From JAWLGZ01 sp041690635 (lineage in GTDB: Bacteria; Pseudomonadota; Gammaproteobacteria; Thiohalomonadales; Thiohalomonadaceae), in the NCBI GenBank assembly GCA_041690635.1, contig JAWLGZ010000006.1:62001-126000 (forward strand): a stretch of DNA of 64,000 nucleotides, in the 5' to 3' direction. This document shows positions 26,290 through 35,182 of the stretch, piece after piece. Both the position numbers and the translations under genes were made by a program. Positions within the stretch are counted from its first letter, which is position 1. Each line of letters starts with the position of its first letter. A model generated the notes under the pieces. It worked only from the letters and a program-made list of their open reading frames with translations, was not told the origin of the DNA and made no database searches.

Positions 26290-27201
26290 TTACGCCAGCG
26301 CGCGGGCGACGGCGTGGGCGAGGTCTTCGGCGACAAACTTGGTGAGGACGTCGTTGGCGCCTGCCTTCTGTGCCTTCTCGGTGTTGATGGCGCCGTTGAG
26401 GGAGGTGTGCAGGAGGATGTAGAGGGAAGCGAGGTTGGGGTCCTTTCGGATCTCGCGGGTGAGGGTGTAGCCGTCCATCTCGGGCATTTCGATATCGGAG
26501 ATGACCATGTGGATCGGGTCGGCCTCGCCGGCCATGACCTGCTTCAGCACTGCCATGGCCTCCACGCCGTCGCGGGCCATCACGTGTTCGACGCCGAGTT
26601 GGTCGAGGGTCTGGGCGGTCTTGTGGCGGGCCACGGTGGAGTCGTCCACCACCAGCACCCGTTTGCCCTGGAGGCGGGCAATCTCCTCGTCGGTCAGTGC
26701 GTGGCCGGTCGGCTCCTCGCCCAGGTCGACCACCTCGCCGATGATCTTCTCCACGTCGAGGATCTGTACCAACGGCTCGCCAACCCGGGTCACGCCCGTG
26801 ATGTAGCTGCCGAGGCCGGTACCACTGGGGGGCGGCAGCACCTGCTTCCAGTCACAGACGATGATCCGGTCCACCCGCCGCACCAGGAAGCCCTGTCGGC
26901 TGCGGTTGAATTCGGCGACGATGACTGACCCCTGCTCGCACCCCTCGGGAAACATGGGCGCGCGGCCGATGGCCTGGGCCAGGTCCACCACTGTCAGCGG
27001 GTGGCCCCGCAACTGGGTCACACCGCGCACGGCCGCGTGGGCCTGCGGCAGGTGGGTCAGCCTGGGGCAGGGGATGATCTCCTTGACCTTGAGAACGTTG
27101 ATGCCGAACGGCTGATTGCTGCCGAGATAGAACAGCAGCAGTTCAAGGCGATCCTCGTGACTGCCGTGCTCGGTCAGGCGTTTTGCGGAGTCGTTCGTCA
27201 T
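26290..27201 (-). CDS. cheV: Chemotaxis adaptor CheV (CheW domain plus receiver)
   Basis: CheV couples chemoreceptors to CheA like CheW and can be phosphorylated. The 303-residue protein has a CheW-like domain (about 15-165, NQPFGINVLKVKEI) and a receiver domain (about 175-300) with VLVVDDST acidic residues, the phosphoacceptor aspartate in VISDIEMPEMDGY, the conserved Thr in LHTSL and the lysine in DVLTKF. It is adjacent to cheW on the same strand. Several proteobacteria carry such CheV-CheW pairs outside the main che operon. Confidence 0.9.
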   Translation of the reverse strand: MTNDSAKRLTEHGSHEDRLELLLFYLGSNQPFGINVLKVKEIIPCPRLTHLPQAHAAVRGVTQLRGHPLTVVDLAQAIGRAPMFPEGCEQGSVIVAEFNRSRQGFLVRRVDRIIVCDWKQVLPPPSGTGLGSYITGVTRVGEPLVQILDVEKIIGEVVDLGEEPTGHALTDEEIARLQGKRVLVVDDSTVARHKTAQTLDQLGVEHVMARDGVEAMAVLKQVMAGEADPIHMVISDIEMPEMDGYTLTREIRKDPNLASLYILLHTSLNGAINTEKAQKAGANDVLTKFVAEDLAHAVARALA

Positions 27202-27209
27202 GCGGGTCC

Positions 27210-27686
27210 TTACAGAGTGGCCAGTTCCGCCATCTCTTCGTCAGAGAGCATTCTGCTCGCATCGACCAGGATCAGAAGCCCCTCCTTGCGATTGCTGAGT
27301 CCGCAGATGAAGCGGGAGGCGTCGCCGCTGCCGGTGTCCGGGGCGGAGTCGATGTCGGAGGCGCGCAGTTCCACCACTTCGCGCACGCTGTCGACCAAAA
27401 AGCCGATGACGTGGTCGGCGGCCTCCAGGATGAGGATGCGGGAGGCGTCGTCCACCTCTCTGGGGGGCAGGCCGAAGCGGCTGCGGGTATCGATGATTGT
27501 GACCACATTGCCGCGCAGGTTGATGATGCCGAGCACGTAGGGCGGCGCACCGGGGACCGGGGAGATCTCCTCACTGCGCAGCACCTCGCGGACCTGCATG
27601 ACGTCGATGCCGTAGGTCTCATCCTCGAGCTGGAAGGTAACCCAGCGTCCTGGTGCGTCTTTTCGCGCCTCTGCGGCCTGGCTCAT
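27210..27686 (-). CDS. cheW: Chemotaxis coupling protein CheW
   Basis: It links methyl-accepting chemotaxis proteins to the CheA kinase. The 158-residue protein has the CheW signature (VTFQLEDETYGIDVMQVREV; VLGIINLRGNVVTIID) at the expected positions. It is 8 bases upstream of cheV in the direction of transcription, so both are probably one operon. Confidence 0.92.
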   Translation of the reverse strand: MSQAAEARKDAPGRWVTFQLEDETYGIDVMQVREVLRSEEISPVPGAPPYVLGIINLRGNVVTIIDTRSRFGLPPREVDDASRILILEAADHVIGFLVDSVREVVELRASDIDSAPDTGSGDASRFICGLSNRKEGLLILVDASRMLSDEEMAELATL

Positions 27687-28011
27687 GGCACTCCTCCGAC
27701 GGACTGTGCGTCATCTGTTCTTATATCGACAGCCGCTGCCCGGGCTTGAGGGCAGGGGTGCGGTTGGTGGGCGTAGATTACCACTTGCCGGAATCGGGTA
27801 CACGTCTGGCCATTGTGGATGGGAAAGGTTTCAAAAAAAATGGCCCTGTGGGGTGCAGGGCCAGGGGGTTGCGCATATGCGCAAGGGAGGAAAAACGAAT
27901 GAACGAGTACACTGGTACGCCGCCGTCGAACTGTTCATTGGCGTCGTTTCCATAACTATAGACATGAGCCGCAGTTCTGCCACCCGGATCTACAAACTTG
28001 TGAGCAGAAGG
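27687..28011. other. Intergenic stretch between cheW and the MarR regulator
   Basis: No convincing gene. It holds the upstream region of cheW and the terminator of the MarR-type gene at 27833-27863. The short open frames here lack codon bias or similarity. Confidence 0.5.
27833..27863 (-). terminator. Terminator of the MarR-type regulator gene
   Basis: On the minus strand TGGCCCTG / CAGGGCCA form a stem (27841-27848 with 27856-27863) followed by eight T. It lies about 150 bases beyond the regulator stop codon. Confidence 0.8.
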
Positions 28012-28536
28012 TCAGGCAAGGCGGGCAGAAGCGGGGGGAACGACCGTTTCCGGGGGCTCTACCAGGGAGCCGCTCGACAGGATCGGGGCCGCATCCAGGC
28101 GATCCACCTCCAGCATGGTGCTGACCCGTTGCAGGCAGGAGAGGATCAGGGTCTGTTCCCAGTCCGGGAGCTCCCGCAGCCGCTCGACGAAGCTCTCCTG
28201 CAGCAAGGGTGGACTGTTCTCCAGTAGCCGCTCGCCCTCGGGTGTGGCACGAACCAGCACGCGCCGTTTGTCGCTGGTGCTGCGCACCCGCATCACCAGG
28301 CCACGCCGCTCCAGCCGATCGAGGATGTCGGTGACCGTCGCCTGACTGAGGCTTACCCGTTTGGCCAGCTCGCCAACCGCCAGCTCGGGTGCTTCCGACA
28401 GCCGCTTGAGAATCAGGATCTGGGGCCCGGTCACACCGTGGTGCTGGGCCAGTTTCTTCGAGTGCATGTCGATGGCTCGCACGATCCGGCGCAGTGCCAC
28501 CAGGACCTCCTCGCTCAAGCGGTCACCGTCTGTCAC
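28012..28536 (-). CDS. ectR: MarR-family regulator, probable ectoine regulator EctR
   Basis: A 174-residue winged-helix regulator of the MarR type: LAVGELAKRVSLSQATVTDILDRLERRGLV is the recognition region (about 55-84; cited by position as the helix-turn-helix) and RRVLVRATPEGERLL the wing. It is divergent from ectABC with 223 bases between start codons. MarR-type EctR proteins repress ectABC in halotolerant methylotrophs and sit in the same divergent position, so assignment by context is good; ligand and operator are not visible. Confidence 0.78.
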   Translation of the reverse strand: MTDGDRLSEEVLVALRRIVRAIDMHSKKLAQHHGVTGPQILILKRLSEAPELAVGELAKRVSLSQATVTDILDRLERRGLVMRVRSTSDKRRVLVRATPEGERLLENSPPLLQESFVERLRELPDWEQTLILSCLQRVSTMLEVDRLDAAPILSSGSLVEPPETVVPPASARLA

Positions 28537-28759
28537 GCTGTTCCTGCCTTCGAAATTGTTTAGGGTACGAAATGATATGCGGCCCTCCCCTTGGCAGGCA
28601 ATTACTTTGCTTTGGCGCGGTTATTCGGCATAAAGGGCCGTATTGCCGCTGGCTTGGGGGCGTCTCCTTTGGCCGGGCGGGGTCGTAATCGCTCGGGTAC
28701 GATGGATTGTGGTAGAATCGTTCGTTCCACGGGTCCCCGGCCCAAACCGAGGAGAAACG

Positions 28760-29254
28760 ATGGAGAACGGCACCCTGACGTTTTCACCCCCTGAACTGAC
28801 AGATGGCAAGGCGGTCCATGACCTGATAGCCAACTGTCCACCGCTCGACCTCAACACCACCTACAACTACTTCCTGCTTTGCAGCCATTTCGCCGAGACC
28901 TGCGTGGTGGGGCGGCGCGGCGACCGGATATTGAGCTTTCTCTCCGCCTACCGAATTCCCGGCGCCCCGGAGCGCCTGTTCATCTGGCAGGCGGCGGTCG
29001 ACTCGCAACTGCGTGGGCAGGGGGTGGCCGGAAGCATGCTGGCGGAGCTGCTGGAGCGCCCCGCCTGTGCCGGGGTGCGCTACATCGAAACCACCGTCTC
29101 CCCGTCCAATCGCGCCTCCCGGCGCGTGTTCGAGCGTTTTGCCGAGGAACGCCGTCTCGGCTTCGCGGATGAGGAGTTTCTGACCGCCTCGATGTTCGGT
29201 GACGAACAGCATGAGGCGGAGATCCTCTACCGGATCGGGCCGCTGGACGCCTGA
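28760..29254 (+). CDS. ectA: L-2,4-diaminobutyric acid acetyltransferase EctA
   Basis: It acetylates diaminobutyrate at the gamma amino group, the second step of ectoine synthesis. The 164-residue GNAT-fold protein carries the EctA phrases LDLNTTYNYFLLCSHF and GRRGDRILSFLSAYR, and the acetyl-CoA loop SQLRGQGVAGSML. The ATG at 28760 follows GAGGAG by 5 bases; the frame extends upstream without a plausible start. First gene of ectABC. Confidence 0.95.
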   Translation: MENGTLTFSPPELTDGKAVHDLIANCPPLDLNTTYNYFLLCSHFAETCVVGRRGDRILSFLSAYRIPGAPERLFIWQAAVDSQLRGQGVAGSMLAELLERPACAGVRYIETTVSPSNRASRRVFERFAEERRLGFADEEFLTASMFGDEQHEAEILYRIGPLDA

Positions 29255-29398
29255 TTCAATTTCGCTCGGTCGCCGGTTACGGAGAGAACAGAGGGAAGTC
29301 GCCGTGAAGCGCGGAACAGCGTGTTCGCAGTTACTTCCCCGTGTTCTCCTGGTGCCCGCGGCCAGGCACTGAATCCATCTAACAAGGAGATCATCACG

Positions 29399-30676
29399 AT
29401 GCGCATATTTGAGCAGCTGGAGTCCGAGGTTCGCGGTTACGTCCGGTCGTTCCCGGCGGTGTTCGACATCGCCAAGGGCTCGTTCCTGTACGACGAGCAG
29501 GGCAAGAGGTACATCGACTTCTTCGCCGGGGCCGGCACCCTCAACTACGGCCACAACAATCCGATCATCTCCCAGGCGATGATCGAGTACCTGGAGCGGG
29601 GCGGCATCGTCCACGGCCTGGACAAGGCGACGGTAGCGAAGAAGGAGTTCCTGCAGAAGTTCTACGACACCATCCTTGCCCCGCGCAATCTGGAGTACAA
29701 GGTGCAGTTCACCGGCCCCACCGGCACCAATTCGGTGGAGACGGCGCTGAAGCTGGCGCGGATGGTCAAGCGCCGCTCCAACATCATCGCCTTTACCAAT
29801 GGCTATCACGGGCTGACGCTCGGATCGCTCGCCATCACCGGCAACAACTTCTACCGGGACGAGTTTTACGGCATGCGGCTAAATGCCGACCACATGCCGT
29901 TCGACGGCTATTTCGGACCGGACGTGAACACGGTCGACTACCTGCGCAAGTTCCTGACCGACCCCTCCAGCGGTATCGACCTGCCGGCGGCGGTGATCGT
30001 CGAGACGGTGCAGGGGGAGGGCGGCATCAATGTGGCCAGCGACGAGTGGCTGCGCCAGCTGGAGCAGCTGTGCCGCGAGTTCGACATCCTCCTCATCATC
30101 GATGATATTCAGGTGGGCAACGGCCGTACCGGTACCTTCTTCAGTTTCGAGCGCTCCGGGATCAAACCGGACATGGTGACCGTCTCCAAGTCCATCGGCG
30201 GCGGCATGCCGCTGGCGCTGTTGCTGATGCGGCCCGAACTGGACCAGTGGCGGCCGGGTGAGCACACCGGCACCTTCCGCGGCAACAACCTCTCCTTCGT
30301 CGCAGCCACCCAGGCGCTGACCTACTGGGACAACGACGACCTCGCCGAGGCGGTGAAGTACAAGGGAGCCATTATCGAAGAGGCGTTGAACAATATCGTC
30401 CAGAAATACCCGCAACTGGATATGAAGGTGCGCGGTGTCGGCATGGTCTGGGGGCTGGAGATTCCCCGTAACGGTTTCCCGGGCGAGGTGTCCAAGGCGG
30501 CGTTCGAGAACGGGCTGGTGATCGAACTGGCCGGTTCCGAGGATCAGGTGGTCAAGTTCCTCCCGGCCCTCACCATCGAGGAGGAGGTCCTGCGCGAGGG
30601 GCTCGACCTCATTGACGAGACGATCGGTGCCCTGCTGAAGAAGAAGGAGGTGTCGCTCCGGGGAGGCGGGCAGTGA
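29399..30676 (+). CDS. ectB: Diaminobutyrate-2-oxoglutarate transaminase EctB
   Basis: A PLP-dependent class-III aminotransferase that converts aspartate semialdehyde to diaminobutyrate with glutamate as amino donor, the first committed step of ectoine synthesis. It has 425 residues. LLIIDDIQVGNGRTGTFFSFE is the cofactor region, and VTVSKSIGGG contains the Schiff-base lysine. The ATG at 29399 has AAGGAG 9 bases upstream. It overlaps ectC by the 4 bases GTGA. Confidence 0.96.
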   Translation: MRIFEQLESEVRGYVRSFPAVFDIAKGSFLYDEQGKRYIDFFAGAGTLNYGHNNPIISQAMIEYLERGGIVHGLDKATVAKKEFLQKFYDTILAPRNLEYKVQFTGPTGTNSVETALKLARMVKRRSNIIAFTNGYHGLTLGSLAITGNNFYRDEFYGMRLNADHMPFDGYFGPDVNTVDYLRKFLTDPSSGIDLPAAVIVETVQGEGGINVASDEWLRQLEQLCREFDILLIIDDIQVGNGRTGTFFSFERSGIKPDMVTVSKSIGGGMPLALLLMRPELDQWRPGEHTGTFRGNNLSFVAATQALTYWDNDDLAEAVKYKGAIIEEALNNIVQKYPQLDMKVRGVGMVWGLEIPRNGFPGEVSKAAFENGLVIELAGSEDQVVKFLPALTIEEEVLREGLDLIDETIGALLKKKEVSLRGGGQ

Positions 30677-31062
30677 TCGTACGCACCCTCGACCAGATCA
30701 TCGGCAGTGAACGGGAGGTCAAGGCACCCAACGGGAATTGGGTGAGCCGCCGGTTCCTGCTAAAGGATGACGGCATGGGTTTCTCCTTCCACGAAACCAT
30801 CATCCATGCGGGGACGGAGACTCACATCTGGTACCAGAACCACCTGGAAGCGGTCTACTGCGTGGCCGGCGAAGGGGAGATCGAAGACCTCAAGACCGGC
30901 AAGGTGTACCCCATCAAGGATGGCACCTTGTACGCACTGAACGAGCATGATGAACACCTGTTGCGGGGGTTCACCGAGATGCGCCTCATCTGCGCCTTCA
31001 ACCCGCCCATCACGGGGCGTGAGGTGCATGATGAGAACGGGGTCTATCCATTGGTGGATTAG
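30673..31062 (+). CDS. ectC: L-ectoine synthase EctC
   Basis: It closes N-gamma-acetyl-diaminobutyrate into the ring of ectoine, the compatible solute. It is a 129-residue cupin with the family signature WYQNHLEAVYCVAGEGE and the ending CAFNPPITGREVHDENGVYP. It starts at a GTG overlapping the ectB stop. No ectD hydroxylase or ask gene follows, so hydroxyectoine is not predicted from this locus. A GCCCCC / GGGGGC hairpin without a T-run begins at its stop codon. Confidence 0.96.
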   Translation: MIVRTLDQIIGSEREVKAPNGNWVSRRFLLKDDGMGFSFHETIIHAGTETHIWYQNHLEAVYCVAGEGEIEDLKTGKVYPIKDGTLYALNEHDEHLLRGFTEMRLICAFNPPITGREVHDENGVYPLVD

Positions 31063-31143
31063 CCCCCCGGCGGGGGCGGGCGGCACTGTAACGGGACCTC
31101 CGTTTTCGGTATAGTCCGCCGCCCACTCCCGCGGGTTCCCGCC

Positions 31144-32415
31144 ATGCTGGCAGTCGTCGCATCCATCACCTCGCTGCTGCTCGGGGTCGGCATTCTGCTT
31201 ATCGGCAGCGGACTGCTGGGCACGCTGCTGGGCGTGCGCGCGGCGGAGGAGGCGTTCGGCGAGGCGACCACCGGCCTGGTGATGTCCGCCTACTTTCTCG
31301 GCTTTGCCCTCGGCACCTATCTCTGCCCCACCATCATTCGCCGCGTCGGCCACATCCGCGCCTTCGCGGCGATGGCGGCCATCGCCTCCGTCACCGGGAT
31401 CCTGCACGCACTCATCGTCCACCCGGCGGCGTGGGCTCTGTTCCGGGTGGTCACCGGCATCTGCATCGTTGGTCTCTATATGGTGGTTGAGAGCTGGTTG
31501 AACGTACTCTCGCCGAACCGCTGGCGCGGGCAGATCTTCGCCATCTATTCTGCGGTGACCTTGATCGCCCTTGGGGGCGGCCAGTTCCTGATCCTGGTTG
31601 GGGATGTCACCGGCTTTGTCCCTTTCGGGCTGGTCTCCATCTGCCTGTCGCTGGCGCTGGTGCCGATCGCGCTGACCCGCGTCAGTCAGCCGCCCCCGGC
31701 AGATACCACACGCATGTCCCTTGGTGATCTGTTCTCGACCTCTCCGCTCGGCATCGGCGGTGCGCTGACGGCCGGATTGGTGACCGGTGCGTTCTGGGGG
31801 ATGGGGCCCCTGTTCGCCCATCGCCTGGGGTTGTCTGAGGTGGGAGTGGCCGGCTTCATGGCGGCGGTGATTCTGGGCGGCGCAGCGCTCCAGTGGCCCA
31901 TCGGACGGCTCTCCGACAATCACGATCGGCGGCGCGTTCTCATTGGTGTCGCCTTCGCCGGGGCGGCGGTTGCGCTGGCGGCCCTGCTGGTGATGGAGTC
32001 ATCGCTACCCGGCCTGATGGTTGTTGCGTTTACCTACGGCGGGCTTGCCTTCACCATTTACGGGCTGAGTGTCGCTCACGTGAACGATTATCTGGAATCG
32101 GGACAGGTGCTGGAGGCGACCCGCAGCCTGCTGCTGGTTCACGGCGTGGCGGCCACAATCGGACCGGCAGCGGTGGGTCTGTTCATGGCCCATTTCGGTG
32201 CCGGAACCTTGCTGGCCTATTTTGCCGCGGCGCTGGCTTCGCTCGGCTGTTTCGGTCTTTACCGGCTTTACCGGCGTCCCGTCGCGCTGCCGGTCGAGGA
32301 GCAGGCCGCCTACGTGGCGGTGGTACGTACCTCCGAGGCGGCGCTGGAGCTGGACCCCCGTGCCGAGGCCGAGCCGGAGTTGGAACTGGAGCCGGAACCG
32401 GTGGCCAATCCCTGA
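31144..32415 (+). CDS. MFS transporter, YcaD-like
   Basis: A 423-residue, twelve-helix major facilitator superfamily transporter. The MVVESWLN motif near residue 115 and the RLSDNHDRRR loop between helices 6-8 are typical of the YcaD-like group. The last 30 residues are a Glu/Pro/Ala-rich tail (EAEPELELEPEP), probably cytoplasmic and disordered. The substrate is unknown. It follows ectC by 81 bases that include a TATAGT -10-like element, so it is probably separately transcribed. Confidence 0.85.
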   Translation: MLAVVASITSLLLGVGILLIGSGLLGTLLGVRAAEEAFGEATTGLVMSAYFLGFALGTYLCPTIIRRVGHIRAFAAMAAIASVTGILHALIVHPAAWALFRVVTGICIVGLYMVVESWLNVLSPNRWRGQIFAIYSAVTLIALGGGQFLILVGDVTGFVPFGLVSICLSLALVPIALTRVSQPPPADTTRMSLGDLFSTSPLGIGGALTAGLVTGAFWGMGPLFAHRLGLSEVGVAGFMAAVILGGAALQWPIGRLSDNHDRRRVLIGVAFAGAAVALAALLVMESSLPGLMVVAFTYGGLAFTIYGLSVAHVNDYLESGQVLEATRSLLLVHGVAATIGPAAVGLFMAHFGAGTLLAYFAAALASLGCFGLYRLYRRPVALPVEEQAAYVAVVRTSEAALELDPRAEAEPELELEPEPVANP

Positions 32416-32482
32416 TGCAACCGGCACGTTTACCAGCCCGCTTCGCTTACAGTAGTCTTGCGCCCTGACAGGAGCGGGATAC

Positions 32483-32932
32483 GTGAGCGACAAAATCGGC
32501 ATGCTGGGTTGGCGGGAGTGGGTCTCCCTGCCCGGGCTCGGTATCGAGTCCATCAAGGCCAAGGTGGATACCGGGGCGCGCACCTCCGCCCTGCACGCCT
32601 TCTGGGTGGAGTACCACCGGGAGGGCGGCCTGGAACAGGTCCGCTTCGGCATTCACCCCGTGCAGCGGCGCACCGACGAGGCATTGATCTGCTCGGCAGA
32701 GTTGTTGGATATCCGTACTGTGAGCGATTCGGGCGGGCATCGGGAGCAGCGCCCCGTGATCCTGACACCGGTGTGTATCGGCGGCGCATGCTGGCCGATT
32801 GAAATTACCCTGACCAACCGGGATTCCATGGGTTTCCGCATGCTGCTCGGCCGTACCGCCCTGCGCGGGCGTTACACCGTGGACCCGGACGCCTCCTATC
32901 TGGCCGGCCCCCATGCCGGCCACACCCCCTGA
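32483..32932 (+). CDS. RimK-associated retropepsin-like protease (RimB / 'ATP-dependent zinc protease' family)
   Basis: A 149-residue protein of the PF05618 family. The VDTGARTSALH segment (about 30-40) is an aspartic-protease-type motif with one catalytic Asp per subunit, and MLLGRTALRGRYTVDP the second family block. It lies 12 bases upstream of rimK, the arrangement reported for RimB, which acts with RimK in modification of ribosomal protein S6. The older name, zinc protease, is not supported by a metal motif here. Confidence 0.82.
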   Translation: MSDKIGMLGWREWVSLPGLGIESIKAKVDTGARTSALHAFWVEYHREGGLEQVRFGIHPVQRRTDEALICSAELLDIRTVSDSGGHREQRPVILTPVCIGGACWPIEITLTNRDSMGFRMLLGRTALRGRYTVDPDASYLAGPHAGHTP

Positions 32933-32944
32933 TCGGAACCTTCC

Positions 32945-33850
32945 ATGAAAATCGCCATTCTCTCGCGCAGGCCGAGCATCCATTCCACCGCCCGACTGGT
33001 GGAGGCCGCCAAGGCGCGCGGCCATCAGGTGCGGGTGGTGGACCCGCTGCGATGCTATATGAACATCACCTCGCTACGGCCGGGTATCCACTACAAGGGC
33101 GAGGAACTGGGCGGTTTCGACGCGGTGATCCCGCGCATCGGCGCGTCGATCACCTTTTACGGCACGGCGGTGCTGCGTCAGTTCGAGATGATGGGGGTGT
33201 TTCCGCTCAACGAGTCGGTCGCCATCACCCGCGCCCGCGACAAACTGCGGTCATTGCAGCTGCTCTCACGCAAGGGGATCGGACTGCCGGTGACCGGATT
33301 CGCCCACTCCCCGGACGACATCGCCGATGTCATCAACATGGTCGGCGGCGCGCCGCTGGTGATCAAGCTGCTGGAGGGGACCCAGGGAATCGGGGTGGTG
33401 CTTGCCGAGACCCGCAAGGCAGCGGAAAGCGTGATCGAGGCCTTTATGGGGCTGCGCGCCAACATCATGGTGCAGGAGTTCATCGCCGAGGCGGGCGGTT
33501 CCGACATCCGCTGCTTCGTTATCGGCGACAAGGTGGTCGCCTCCATGCGCCGCCAGGCGAGGGACGGGGATTTCCGCTCCAATCTCCACCGGGGCGGCCA
33601 CGCCGAATCGGTGAAGATCACCCCGGAGGAGCGCTCCGCCGCGGTGCGCGCCGCCCGGATTGTCGGTCTGAATGTGGCGGGCGTGGATATCCTCCGTTCC
33701 AACCACGGCCCGTTGATCATGGAGGTGAACTCATCACCGGGGCTGGAGGGGATCGAGGAGGCGAGCGGCAAGGACATCGCCGGCATGGTCATCGGCTTTA
33801 TCGAGAAGCACGCACGCCCCAACAAGACCGGGACGCGAGGAAAAGGCTAG
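32945..33850 (+). CDS. rimK: Ribosomal protein S6 glutamate ligase RimK
   Basis: An ATP-grasp ligase that adds glutamate residues to the C-terminus of ribosomal protein S6 and can make poly-glutamate. The 301-residue protein shows MKIAILSRRPSIHST at the start, the ATP-grasp loop VIKLLEGTQGIGVVLAE near 139-155, the metal/ATP region QEFIAEAGGSDIRCFVIG and the ending MEVNSSPGLEGIE. It is coupled with the upstream protease and is 4 bases from apbE. Confidence 0.93.
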   Translation: MKIAILSRRPSIHSTARLVEAAKARGHQVRVVDPLRCYMNITSLRPGIHYKGEELGGFDAVIPRIGASITFYGTAVLRQFEMMGVFPLNESVAITRARDKLRSLQLLSRKGIGLPVTGFAHSPDDIADVINMVGGAPLVIKLLEGTQGIGVVLAETRKAAESVIEAFMGLRANIMVQEFIAEAGGSDIRCFVIGDKVVASMRRQARDGDFRSNLHRGGHAESVKITPEERSAAVRAARIVGLNVAGVDILRSNHGPLIMEVNSSPGLEGIEEASGKDIAGMVIGFIEKHARPNKTGTRGKG

Positions 33851-33854
33851 GACG

Positions 33855-34928
33855 ATGCGATTGCGGTTGGTTGCACTGCTGCTGGTTTCACTGCTGATCG
33901 CCGCTTGTGATCGACAGGCGCAGTATGAGCAGCAGATCTACGTGTTTGGCACCCTGGTGGACATTACCGTGTTCGGCACGGATCCGCAGCGGGCGCGTGC
34001 CGTCGTGGACGAGATTGCAGCCGAATTCCAGCAGATGCACCGGGAGTGGCACGCCTGGGAGCCGGGCCCCCTGGTGGAGTTGAATGACGCCATCGCCCGC
34101 GGCGAGCCGGCTGAGGTGTTGCCTTCGCTGGTTCCGATCATCGAGCAGTCACGCGAGCTGTACGAAAAAAGCGACGGGCTGTTCAATCCGGCCATCGGCG
34201 CGCTGCTCAACCTCTGGGGTTTTCAGAGCAGCGAACCGCCGAGCGGTCCGCCGCCGGCGCGGGAGGCGGTCGCCGCCCTGGTTGCGGCCGATCCGGGCAT
34301 GGACGATGTCGCCCTGGAGAACGGGACCCTGCGGTCATCCAACCCGGTGGTTCGACTCGATTTCGGCGGCTTCGCCAAAGGGTATGCCGTGGATCGGGCT
34401 ATCGAGCGGCTGCGGGCGGCAGGGTTCGAAGATGCCATCGTCAACGCGGGCGGTGATCTGCGTGCCATCGGCAGCCACGGTGATCGGCCGTGGCGAGTGG
34501 GGGTGCGTCATCCGCAGGGGCAGGGGATATTGGCCGCCATCGAGGTGAGTGGCGATGAGAGCATCTTCACCTCCGGCAACTACGTGCGTTTCCGCGAGCA
34601 CGAGGGGGTGCACTATCAGCACATTCTCGACCCGCGCACCGGCTGGCCGGTACAGGGGGTCACCTCGGTGACGGTGATTCACGACAACGGCGCCGAGGCG
34701 GACGCGGCGGCCACCGCGCTGGTGGTTGCCGGGCCAAAGGAGTGGGAGCGGATCGCGCGGCGGATGGAAATCCGCCACGTCATGCTGGTCGACGATGCCG
34801 GCACGGTTTACATGACGCCGTCGATGGTGGAGCGGGTGCAGTTTCAGAGTGAGCCGGCGCGGATAGTGGTGGGAGAGGGCGTTCGTTCAACCATCCTGGC
34901 CCCGGCTCCTGTTCAAGGGCACCTCTAA
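33855..34928 (+). CDS. apbE: FAD:protein FMN transferase ApbE (lipoprotein)
   Basis: It attaches FMN covalently to threonine of periplasm-facing flavoproteins such as NqrB, NqrC or RnfG/D. The 357-residue protein has a lipobox (LLIAAC, about 14-19), FGTLVDITVFG, the flavin/metal region LDFGGFAKGYAVDRAIE near 172-188 and the HILDPRTGWP motif near 256. The last three codons and the stop belong to the terminal repeat of an inserted MITE; without it the protein would have ended right after VQ at a TAA. Confidence 0.93.
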   Translation: MRLRLVALLLVSLLIAACDRQAQYEQQIYVFGTLVDITVFGTDPQRARAVVDEIAAEFQQMHREWHAWEPGPLVELNDAIARGEPAEVLPSLVPIIEQSRELYEKSDGLFNPAIGALLNLWGFQSSEPPSGPPPAREAVAALVAADPGMDDVALENGTLRSSNPVVRLDFGGFAKGYAVDRAIERLRAAGFEDAIVNAGGDLRAIGSHGDRPWRVGVRHPQGQGILAAIEVSGDESIFTSGNYVRFREHEGVHYQHILDPRTGWPVQGVTSVTVIHDNGAEADAAATALVVAGPKEWERIARRMEIRHVMLVDDAGTVYMTPSMVERVQFQSEPARIVVGEGVRSTILAPAPVQGHL

Positions 34929-35182
34929 TAATCCAACGCGGTTTCGTTGGGCCCAAAATCGCCGAGTACAAGGCGCGCTGCGCAGGCAATGGCCCGGTCC
35001 TTGTCAAGCAGCGCAACGCCGTAATCGGCGATTTTGGGCCCAACCCTCCGGGCTCGTGGCCGTATTGCCCGCTGGACTGCGTTGCAGCTCGCTCATGTGG
35101 AATGACCACATCACGCTCGCCGCGCCTTGCCAGCGAACAATACGGCCGCGAGCGAAACCGTGTTGGATTATTAGAGGTGCCC
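34917..35182. mobile_element. 266-bp MITE-like element with 30-bp terminal inverted repeats and TCAA duplication
   Basis: The ends 34917-34946 and 35153-35182 are complementary over 30 bases with one mismatch (GGGCACCTCTAATAATCCAA outermost). TCAA flanks both sides (34913-34916 and 35183-35186), a 4-base target-site duplication. Inside are a perfect 19-bp inverted repeat (34947-34965 with 35025-35043) and a second arm pair (35053-35067 with 35138-35152, one mismatch) around ATGTGG / CCACAT, so the whole folds into two large hairpins. No transposase is encoded, so it was presumably mobilised in trans. It fills the space between convergent apbE and the diguanylate cyclase gene. Confidence 0.9.

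Noticed and set aside
26194..26345. Possible toxin partner downstream of the antitoxin gene
   Set aside because: The frame (MLIVRKEAG...) is short, has no RelE/ParE features and runs into cheV antisense.
29375..29392. ATCTAAC-like start upstream of ectB resembling an attC arm
   Set aside because: No complementary GTTRRRY arm or palindrome follows; the AAGGAG after it is the ectB ribosome-binding site.
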